Source: Borreliella japonica (GTDB lineage Bacteria > Spirochaetota > Spirochaetia > Borreliales > Borreliaceae). From it: a DNA stretch of 64,000 nucleotides. The position numbers were made by a program, and so were the translations under genes. A model generated the notes under the pieces. That model saw only the letters and a program-made list of their open reading frames with translations. It did not search any database and was not told the origin of the DNA. Where the stretch lies: positions 146,947 through 210,946 of the forward strand of contig NZ_FMTE01000004.1 of assembly GCF_900099615.1 (NCBI RefSeq), given 5' to 3'. This document shows positions 57,882 to 64,000 of this stretch, one piece after another (within the stretch, counting starts at the first letter, position 1; every line of letters starts with the position of its first letter).

Positions 57882-57944
57882 TTCATTTAATTTATTTTTG
57901 TTTAATTATTGATAAAAGCATTAAAAAAAACGAAAAGAGGAGAT

Positions 57945-59033
57945 ATGTTTAAAGATTTGAATACAAATCAAAGGCTAAAACCTTGGAGAGTAGAATCTGT
58001 TTTTTATTGTATTGTTATAGTTTCAATATTTATTGGAGCTTTTAAAATAGCAGAAGCCGTACTTAAACCCTTGGCTATTTCTATAGTGTTGGGATTTTTA
58101 GTTTATCCTGTTTATACTTTTTTGGCAAGATTCAAAGTTCCAAAATTTTTAATAGTTTTTCTTATATTTTTTTTATTATTTTCTTTTTCTTATTTGATTT
58201 TTAGTTTTGTTTATTACAGTGTTACTGTTTTAATGAAGCAATTGCCCTACTATCAAAATCAATTGGCATTTATTATGAAAGATGTGCTTAGTCGATATAA
58301 AGTTGATAGTTCTGTTATTAATGATATGAATTTTTCTGGCTACATTTATCCGTTTTTAACAAGAGCTTCTAATGAGATTATTGGATTTACAAGTAGCTTA
58401 GTAGTAGTTTTTTTGTTGTTGTATTTTTTGCTTTCAGAAATACATGTTTTTGGAATGAAACTTGACAAAGCTTTTAAAAAGCCAGTATCTACTAGATTTA
58501 TTGAAGCTCTAGATACGATTAATAATCAAATTGGAAAATATTTAGGGATAAAAATTTTTGTGAGCTGTTTAACAGGAATTTTAGTGTTTATTGGATTAAC
58601 TTTGTTTGGACAAGACTTTCCTCTTGTTTGGGCAGTTCTTACTTTTGTTTTTAATTTTATTCCCAGCATTGGGTCTATATTGGCTGTGTTTTTCATTGTG
58701 ATAACATCTTTAATACAATTTTATCCAAATTTAAACATAGTGCTTTATATATTAATATACAATACTTCTGTTCAAGTTTTGATTGGAAATATTCTTGAGC
58801 CTAAAATGCAAGGGGAAAGACTTGATATTTCACCATTTTTGCTCTTATGTTTTTTGTTTTTTTGGGGATGGCTTTGGGGCATTGTGGGCCTTTTAATAGC
58901 TTACCCTTTTACTGTCATTGTAAAGGTAATAGTTGATAATGTAAGCTGGTTAAAGTCTTTTTCTGTATTTTTAGGTGGTTCTGAGATTTTAAACAATGTT
59001 GGTCATGTTTCAGATAAAGATAGGGAGATTTGA
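57945..59033 (+). CDS. PerM/AI-2E-type transporter family membrane protein
   Basis: A 362-residue protein with about seven to eight transmembrane segments, including IVIVSIFIGAFKIAE, LIVFLIFFLLFSFSYLIF, ISCLTGILVFIGLTLFG-type helices, and the family motif FVFNFIPSIGSILAVF followed by NILEPKMQGERLDISPFLLL. The PerM/AI-2E transporter family (DUF20) has members that export or import small molecules, and no substrate can be given. The start ATG 57945 has AGAGGAGA immediately upstream, which excludes the open frame from 57909. By order it is BB0006. Confidence 0.9.
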   Translation: MFKDLNTNQRLKPWRVESVFYCIVIVSIFIGAFKIAEAVLKPLAISIVLGFLVYPVYTFLARFKVPKFLIVFLIFFLLFSFSYLIFSFVYYSVTVLMKQLPYYQNQLAFIMKDVLSRYKVDSSVINDMNFSGYIYPFLTRASNEIIGFTSSLVVVFLLLYFLLSEIHVFGMKLDKAFKKPVSTRFIEALDTINNQIGKYLGIKIFVSCLTGILVFIGLTLFGQDFPLVWAVLTFVFNFIPSIGSILAVFFIVITSLIQFYPNLNIVLYILIYNTSVQVLIGNILEPKMQGERLDISPFLLLCFLFFWGWLWGIVGLLIAYPFTVIVKVIVDNVSWLKSFSVFLGGSEILNNVGHVSDKDREI

Positions 59034-59035
59034 TT

Positions 59036-60091
59036 TTGAAAAGAAAGGTTATGCTTACAGGGGATAGACCTACCGGTGCTCTACATTTAGGACATTATGT
59101 AGGATCTGTAGTAAATCGGTTGAAATTTCAAGAAGAATATGAAACATATTTTATTATAGCCGATTTGCATACTTTGACCACAAGGCCCGATTTAAAAAGT
59201 ATCAATACAATACCTTATAATGTTAGAGAAATGGTTTTAGATTATCTTGCTTGTGGAATTAATCCTAATAAGGTTAGTATATATTTGCAATCAGCCATAC
59301 CTGAGCTCTTTGAGCTTCATTTAATATTTTCAATGATTGTTACTGTTGCTCGTTTGCAAAGGATTCCAAGTATAAAGGACATGAGCATTGTGGCTGGACT
59401 TAAAGATGTTCCTTATGGTCTTTTAGGATATCCTGTTCTTATGAGTTCAGATATTTTAATGGCAAAAGCAAATTTAGTTCCTGTTGGGCGTGACAATGAA
59501 TCTCATATTGAATTTGCAAGGGAACTTGCAAGAAGATTTAATCATTTGTACGAAAATAATTTTTTCCCAATACCCGAATCTGTTTTCACAGATTCTCGTC
59601 CTTTGGTGGGTATTTATGGTAAAAATAAAATGAGCAAGAGTCTTGATAATGCAATTTTTTTAAAGGATACTGAAGATTTATTAGAAAAAAAAATTATGTC
59701 TATGTATACAGATCCAAATAGAATAAGGGCAGATATTCCTGGTAATGTTGACGGTAACCCCGTTTTTATTTATCACAGTATTTTTAATAGTAATCATGAA
59801 GAAGTTGAAGATCTTAAAAGTAGGTATAAGAAGGGCAAAGTAGGTGATGTTGAGGTTAAGAAGAAATTGTTTTTAGCTTTGAATAGCTTTTTAAAACCAA
59901 TCAGAGATAAAAGAAGTTTTTATGAAACAAAAAAAAAAGATTACATTAATGAAATTATTTTTGATGGTACTAGCAAGGCAAGATTTATTGCAAATAAAGT
60001 AGTAAAAGATGTTAAAGATTTAATAGGACTTTCAAAAACTTGGAATGGAATAAAATGTAGTGTTGAAAAAATGAAGAATGAAAATTGCTGA
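59036..60091 (+). CDS. trpS: tryptophanyl-tRNA synthetase
   Basis: A 351-residue class I synthetase. The HIGH equivalent is LHLGHY near residue 18, preceded by TGDRPTGALHLG, and the KMSKS motif appears as KMSKSLDNAIF near residue 200. SSDILMAKANLVPVGRDNESHIE is typical of TrpRS. The start chosen is TTG 59036, eight bases after GGGAG (59023-59027); another TTG at 59030 and an ATG further on are open. It is coupled to the PerM gene, whose stop lies two bases before it. Confidence 0.95.
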   Translation: MKRKVMLTGDRPTGALHLGHYVGSVVNRLKFQEEYETYFIIADLHTLTTRPDLKSINTIPYNVREMVLDYLACGINPNKVSIYLQSAIPELFELHLIFSMIVTVARLQRIPSIKDMSIVAGLKDVPYGLLGYPVLMSSDILMAKANLVPVGRDNESHIEFARELARRFNHLYENNFFPIPESVFTDSRPLVGIYGKNKMSKSLDNAIFLKDTEDLLEKKIMSMYTDPNRIRADIPGNVDGNPVFIYHSIFNSNHEEVEDLKSRYKKGKVGDVEVKKKLFLALNSFLKPIRDKRSFYETKKKDYINEIIFDGTSKARFIANKVVKDVKDLIGLSKTWNGIKCSVEKMKNENC

Positions 60092-60729
60092 TTTTATGCA
60101 GACTTATAGTAGCGATTAACTTATGATTTGAATCAAACAGTATTAACTATTCAGTTTTGCATAACAATAAACTAAAGGTCTAATAACTGTAAAAATATCT
60201 TTTTTTTTGAGATTGCAAAAATTTACACTTTTAATCAAATCATCTACAAATAAATTCTTTTGACAACCATTAAAAGATATCCGATTTTTTAAAAGACAAA
60301 AATGGAAATTCAAAACTAACGTCTTTGTTAATATAAGCTGGGGGTATGCCCTTAAATTCAAGTATTTTAGATTCATATAGCATATATAAACCTTCATTTA
60401 CCTCTCCCCTATATTTAGCTAAATAAAAACAATTCCCCATTAATATTCCAAAAGAAAGATATATAAAAAAATTAGTTCTAAATTTTTAAGATCGCAAGAA
60501 AAAAACATAATAATCACCTTTTTCTGAATACAAAAATTTAGAAGAATCATAAAAATATTTAATGGATTTAAAATTATCAACAAAATTCATCAATAAAAAC
60601 TAAAATCCTTAAGATAAAGTTAATTAATATAAGCAAAAAAACAAATTTTTAAGTATAATAATATAAGCTATCATATTATTGATTATTATAGAAATAATAT
60701 GACTAAAATATCAATGAGAAGAAATTTAC
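60092..60729. other. 638-base gap between trpS and pgm holding a decayed gene
   Basis: No intact gene is visible here. A degenerate minus-strand reading frame fills 60143-60590 (listed separately). The rest is AT-rich. From about 60.1 kb the plus strand turns from T/G-rich to A/C-rich and stays so through phosphoglucomutase. Confidence 0.6.
60143..60590 (-). pseudogene. decayed gene with one stop and one frameshift
   Basis: Read leftwards from ATG at 60590, 34 codons are open (MNFVDNFKSIKYFYDSSKFL...) to an in-frame TAA at 60488-60486. The same frame continues for 71 codons (...SFGILMGNCFYLAKYRGE, ...FKGIPPAYINKDVSFEFPF) to a TAA at 60272-60270. A neighbouring frame then carries on as NGCQKNLFVDDLIKSVNFCN...YCYAKLNS to a TAA at 60143. 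The three pieces read as one protein of about 149 residues broken by a nonsense codon and a frameshift. I do not recognise the family. A short ATG-initiated frame inside it is out of frame with the first two pieces. Confidence 0.5.
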
Positions 60730-62517
60730 ATGCTTAAACAATATTCACTTAACATGAAAAATTTTAAAAAAGCTTTTGATGAAATGATATTTTCTCCTTC
60801 GGGATTTAGAAAAATTTTTGCAAAATCAAAAAATGAAGATTCAACAGAAAATGAAATAGGTAATGAAGATAAAGTATTAATAGCGCTAATAATCTTCACA
60901 GTATCAAATTATTTTAAAAATGAATCCAAACCCTATATTGGATTAGGATTAGACTCAAGACCAACCGGTAACATTATTGTAGAAATAACACTAAAAATAT
61001 TAATAACAAGCAAAGAAAAGATTAAGTTTTTTGGCATACTTCCAATAACTGAAATTTTAGCTTGTACAAAAAAAAGCAAAGATTCAAAGGGCTTCATTTA
61101 TATCTCTGCAAGCCATAATCCAACAGGATACAACGGGATCAAAATAGGGTTAAACGATGGTGGTGTATTAAATTCTGCAAAAACTCATGAAATAATAAAA
61201 CAAATTAAAAATAATAGCCAAAACGAAAAATTAATAAATCATTTAATTAATATTCTAAACAAATTTGATGAAAATAAATCCCATTTAGAGCATTATAACA
61301 AAACAATAGAATTAGAAAGAAAAAATAAAAACCAATCTTACGAAGCATATAAATCATTAATACATGAAATAGCGTATGAAAACGATATTAATAATAAAAA
61401 TATCGAAAAATTAAAGAAAAGAATACTAAAAAATCCAATTGGAATAATAGCAGAAATGAATGGAAGCTCTAGAATAAATTCAATAGATAAAGAATTGTTA
61501 GAGTCTTTGGGATTAAAAATAGAATTATATAATGACAAAATAGGTATTTTTAAGCATAATATTATTCCCGAAGGAAAATCTTTAAATGAATGTAAAAAGA
61601 TACTACAAAAAAAATATATACAAGACAATTTTTTTGAACTAGGATATGTACCGGATTGTGATGGAGATAGAGGCAATCTAGTGTTTATAGACAAAGTTAC
61701 AAACACTGCAAATATCATCGAAGCACAAAAAATATTTGCACTTGTAGTAATTTCAGAACTTAGCTATCTTTATTATACAGGAATAAAAAATGACATAGCA
61801 ATAGTAACCAACGATGCAACATCTCTAAATATTGAAAAAATTGCAAATTTTTTCAATGCCAAAGTTTATAGAGTAGAAGTTGGAGAAGCCAATCTAACAG
61901 AAATGGCAGATGATTTAAGAGCCCAGGGATTGATTGTAAAAATCTCGGGAGAGGGATCAAATGGGGGTTGCATAATAGATCCTTCAAGAGTAAGAGATCC
62001 AATTACTACTCTGATTAGTATCGTAAAATTATTAAAAATGAAAGAACTTTACCAAATATGGTGCAAATTGTCTAAAAACTACTATAAAGAAGAATATAGC
62101 TTGAAAGATATTTTAAACACAACAAATTTTTACAGCAATGTAATGGTATCATCTAAGAAAGCAAATTTAACAAATCTTAAAATAGAAAATCAAGAAATTT
62201 TAAAAAGAAATTATGAAAATCTATTGATTAAAGAGATAGAAAGCAATAGGTTATTCCAAGGATTATCAATAATTGATTATGAAATAATTAATTATGAAGG
62301 CAAAAGACAATCTAAGATTAGAACAGGAGATGCCTCGGGAGGATTAAAGGTATTATTAAAAACTGATAAAGAAATTGTTGCAACCTTATGGATGAGAATC
62401 TCAAAAACAGAACCAGTAACAAGGGTGCTCAGCGAGGTTATTTATACAAAAAGAAACATTTTATTCAAACTACTAGAACTTAATAAAAGCTTAATAGAAA
62501 AGGCAAATATGATATAA
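60730..62517 (+). CDS. pgm: phosphoglucomutase/phosphomannomutase
   Basis: A 595-residue alpha-D-phosphohexomutase that interconverts hexose 1- and 6-phosphates. All four motifs are present: the phosphoserine loop ISASHNPTGYNG (Ser128), the Mg site VPDCDGDRGNLVF near residue 309, the sugar loop GEGSNGG near residue 405, and the phosphate loop IRTGDASGGLKV near 535. The protein is of the large PGM/PMM type. It is oriented like trpS, but its base composition is inverted relative to its neighbours: the coding strand is A/C-rich (in 61201-61260 I count A34 T17 G2 C7). By order it is BB0004. Confidence 0.94.
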   Translation: MLKQYSLNMKNFKKAFDEMIFSPSGFRKIFAKSKNEDSTENEIGNEDKVLIALIIFTVSNYFKNESKPYIGLGLDSRPTGNIIVEITLKILITSKEKIKFFGILPITEILACTKKSKDSKGFIYISASHNPTGYNGIKIGLNDGGVLNSAKTHEIIKQIKNNSQNEKLINHLINILNKFDENKSHLEHYNKTIELERKNKNQSYEAYKSLIHEIAYENDINNKNIEKLKKRILKNPIGIIAEMNGSSRINSIDKELLESLGLKIELYNDKIGIFKHNIIPEGKSLNECKKILQKKYIQDNFFELGYVPDCDGDRGNLVFIDKVTNTANIIEAQKIFALVVISELSYLYYTGIKNDIAIVTNDATSLNIEKIANFFNAKVYRVEVGEANLTEMADDLRAQGLIVKISGEGSNGGCIIDPSRVRDPITTLISIVKLLKMKELYQIWCKLSKNYYKEEYSLKDILNTTNFYSNVMVSSKKANLTNLKIENQEILKRNYENLLIKEIESNRLFQGLSIIDYEIINYEGKRQSKIRTGDASGGLKVLLKTDKEIVATLWMRISKTEPVTRVLSEVIYTKRNILFKLLELNKSLIEKANMI

Positions 62518-62760
62518 TAAAATAATTAAAATTATCAATATTTTATTTTAAGGATAATAAAAATGATTATGCTATTTTAGCTTTGCTTGCAGGTCACGGT
62601 TAAAATTTTAAAAGACATTTATTTATAGATTTGGAAAAAAATTCCTTAGTAAAATAAAGTTGTTTTAAAGATTTGTTTTCGGTCTTTATCAATTTGTGTT
62701 TAGATAGCTGGGTATTTTCTTGTTAAAAATTTCAAAAAGAATGAAAATGGTTAAAATTTT
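62518..62760. other. intergenic debris after pgm
   Basis: About 240 bases with no intact gene. A short plus-strand frame near 62565 reads NDYAILALLAGHG before a stop and could be a remnant of a hydrophobic protein, but it is too short to judge. No terminator is clear. Confidence 0.35.
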
Positions 62761-63327
62761 TTATGTCATAAAAATAGAAATTCCTAGATCTAAAAGAATA
62801 AATTCTTTAAAAGAAGTTGATAATTTAGAGTAAATGCTGTAGTTATTGGGTATGAAATCAATTTCAAATTTTAAGGTAATTAAGGGAAGGCTTGGATAGA
62901 GAAATGCATTAGTTGTTTTCCCTGTAAATATAGTGGTTCTTAGGGTTAAATCGACTTGGGTTCCAATGAAGAATTTTATAGTAATTGTATCAGCTATAAT
63001 TGAATATTTAGCAATATAAATAGTGAAAGCCAAATTGAAATAAGTATTTGAAGCAAAATTTTTATTTATTGGGATAGTAAAGAAATTGATGGGACTGAAC
63101 TGTATTTCAATCCATTCGTTATAAGATATCAATATTCCGATGAAGGCAATGTATTTGTAGTCTTCATTATAAAAGATAGGGTTTATATAATTATGGTAAA
63201 TTATACCCATTTTCATTTTTTTTTTAATTATATCTTCTTTAGGAAATTCCCAGCAGGAAATAGTTAATTTATTTTGAAAACAAAATAAATTAACGCTAAA
63301 CATTAATAAAACAGCAGTATATTTCAT
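62761..63327 (-). CDS. exported beta-rich protein of unknown function
   Basis: A 188-residue protein with an N-terminal signal peptide (MKYTAVLLMFSVNLFCF) followed by alternating hydrophobic and polar stretches (WIEIQFSPINFFTIPIN, YFNLAFTIYIAKYSIIAD, TITIKFFIGTQVDLTLR, LPLITLKFEIDFIP) and a final strand ILLDLGISIFMT. This pattern fits a small outer-membrane or periplasmic beta protein. The Cys at residue 16 is not in a good lipobox (N-L-F-C). No family is recognised. It is the last intact gene before the chromosome end and lacks a clear ribosome site. Confidence 0.6.
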   Translation of the reverse strand: MKYTAVLLMFSVNLFCFQNKLTISCWEFPKEDIIKKKMKMGIIYHNYINPIFYNEDYKYIAFIGILISYNEWIEIQFSPINFFTIPINKNFASNTYFNLAFTIYIAKYSIIADTITIKFFIGTQVDLTLRTTIFTGKTTNAFLYPSLPLITLKFEIDFIPNNYSIYSKLSTSFKEFILLDLGISIFMT

Positions 63328-63345
63328 TTAATCAGCTTATAATCG

Positions 63346-63368
63346 TATACTATATATTATATACTATA
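63346..63368. repeat. paired TATACTATA repeats
   Basis: TATACTATA occurs at 63346-63354 and 63360-63368; a third copy is at 63760-63768. On the minus strand each contains TAGTATA, which is the consensus box 3 of Borrelia telomeres, in the orientation expected for an end on the right. Confidence 0.5.
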
Positions 63369-63539
63369 AAGAAAAATTAATTGACGTTAAAAAAGAAAAC
63401 TTACAAAAAGATTGTGAGTATATAAAGATAAACATTTTCAATATTGCCATTGAGAGCCGCCCTATTTGATTGAAAAGAATAGTTGGAGAAACTCGCTTAT
63501 ATTCTGAAAAAAAGGGGGAGGGTAAGTTTACAGTAAATT

Positions 63540-63745
63540 AGTAAAGCCGATTTCTTTAATTCCCATCAATAGTGATAACACCATCAAGAATTTTTTGATA
63601 AACCCTTCAATATTTATAAATTTATAAGCCTGGGTTTTAGCAATTACAAAATGTTGTGTAAACCGATCAAAACTAAAACATGTTATAAGACAGATGCTTT
63701 TTTTAAAAATACGTTTATAGTTAATTAACGTAAAAAAGAATTACA
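63540..63745 (-). pseudogene. possible gene remnant
   Basis: On the minus strand a frame of about 67 codons without a start codon reads, in part, ICLITCFSFDRFTQHFVIAK and TQAYKFINIEGFIKKFLMVL before a stop near 63540. A neighbouring frame over the last part reads KILDGVITIDGN, so a frameshift is likely. I do not recognise the source. Confidence 0.3.
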
Positions 63746-63817
63746 AAATATTACTAATATATACTATATATACTCTTTATGTAGACTACAAACTCTTTAT
63801 TTTTAATATCTTTAGTT

Positions 63818-63949
63818 TTAAAATCCATTATGATGCATAGCTATATTTTTATAGCTATAAACATTATTTTCTTTAATTTGTAAAAGTTCTTTAGTTTCTC
63901 TATTGCTTTCTTTAAAAATCACTTTGCTAAAAGTAACTTTTTCACCATT
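63818..63949 (-). pseudogene. possible gene remnant
   Basis: After a TAA at 63952-63950 the minus strand stays open for 43 codons (NGEKVTFSKVIFKESNRETK, ELLQIKENNVYSYKNIAMHH) to a TAA at 63818. The same frame is also open upstream of the first stop to the window edge (TKPTIQVKFIILKILL). It reads like a soluble protein broken by a nonsense codon. Confidence 0.35.
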
Positions 63950-64000
63950 TTATAACAATATTTTTAAAATAATAAACTTAACTTGAATTGTTGGCTTAGT

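Larger units (their letters stand above)
63328..64000. other. subtelomeric region without intact genes
   Basis: The last 673 bases hold no complete gene. They contain several AT-rich repeats and broken minus-strand reading frames (63540-63745 and 63818-63949), plus three copies of TATACTATA. The composition and debris fit a subtelomeric region. The hairpin telomere itself is not visible. Confidence 0.5.

Noticed and set aside
60143..60397. 84-codon minus-strand frame starting MKVYICY taken as an intact gene
   Set aside because: Its first half is out of frame with the better-looking decayed protein reading through the same region; only its C-terminal part fits.
62761..63327. Lipoprotein assignment for the 188-residue protein based on Cys16
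   Set aside because: The residues before the Cys (N-L-F) do not form an acceptable lipobox.

Overview
The window is a 64 kb piece of a very AT-rich, densely packed bacterial chromosome. It is most consistent with a Lyme-disease-group spirochaete (Borrelia/Borreliella burgdorferi sensu lato). The evidence is the gene set and order (P13 porin, BpuR, a PPi-dependent phosphofructokinase, the gap-pgk-tpiA-secG cluster, a tmRNA whose tag reads AKNNNFTSSNLVMAA, paired lepB genes, BamB next to a beta-barrel protein). From memory, this order matches the left end of the B. burgdorferi B31 chromosome (about BB0070 down to BB0004) in reverse, so the linear chromosome's telomere should lie beyond the right edge. 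Locus numbers quoted are from memory of that gene order, not from a search.

Layout. 1-2.8 kb (minus): a lipoprotein fragment, a DUF212 membrane protein, an M29 aminopeptidase and a HAD phosphatase in one operon. 2.9-7.9 kb (plus): M24 aminopeptidase P, a cysteine-less thioredoxin-fold protein, def, fmt and a PASTA protein. 7.9-12.3 kb: rsmE, trxA, ybeY, a CorC-like CBS protein and a TPR protein. 12.4-15.7 kb: gap, pgk, tpiA, secG. 15.9-18.2 kb (minus): ung and two YhhQ-type transporters. 18.2-19.3 kb: tmRNA, tRNA-Gly(TCC) and bpuR. 19.3-24.5 kb: rnhB, a short SMC, two envelope proteins of unknown function and phoU. 24.6-33.2 kb: cheR, a PpiD/SurA-like chaperone, a large lipoprotein, plsC, parE, parC. 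33.2-39.6 kb: p13, smpB, a PEGA/FGE-like protein, two lepB genes, a YaiI-like protein, bamB and a beta-barrel protein. 39.7-48.5 kb: folD, yebC, a PQQ-type dehydrogenase-like protein, ruvA, ruvB, queA, pfp, a small membrane protein, an RluA-family synthase. 48.5-57 kb: a YitT protein, a cysteine-less rhodanese, udk, then a seven-gene minus-strand operon (cdaA, cdaR, acpS, a DUF2225 protein, truA, a probable degenerate family-4 uracil-DNA glycosylase, priA). 57-62.5 kb: a HAD protein, a PerM-family permease, trpS, a decayed gene and phosphoglucomutase. 62.5-64 kb: subtelomeric, with one secreted unknown protein and gene debris.

How the genes work together. The segment is core metabolism, translation (def/fmt, smpB/tmRNA, rsmE, ybeY, truA, queA, trpS), DNA maintenance (ruvAB, parCE, smc, priA, ung, rnhB) and envelope biogenesis (lepB, bamB, secG, PpiD-like, P13). 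The transporters at 17 kb and queA at 44 kb together suggest queuosine made from imported precursor. cdaA/cdaR make and control c-di-AMP.

I see no CRISPR array, insertion sequence, prophage or defence island. The most interesting points are several proteins that keep an enzyme fold but lose catalytic residues (second LepB, rhodanese, thioredoxin, UDG-like and FGE-like proteins). Others are a likely ATT start codon, long poly-G runs inside yebC, plsC and parE, strand-composition inversion around phosphoglucomutase, and pseudogene debris with telomere-box-like motifs near the chromosome end.
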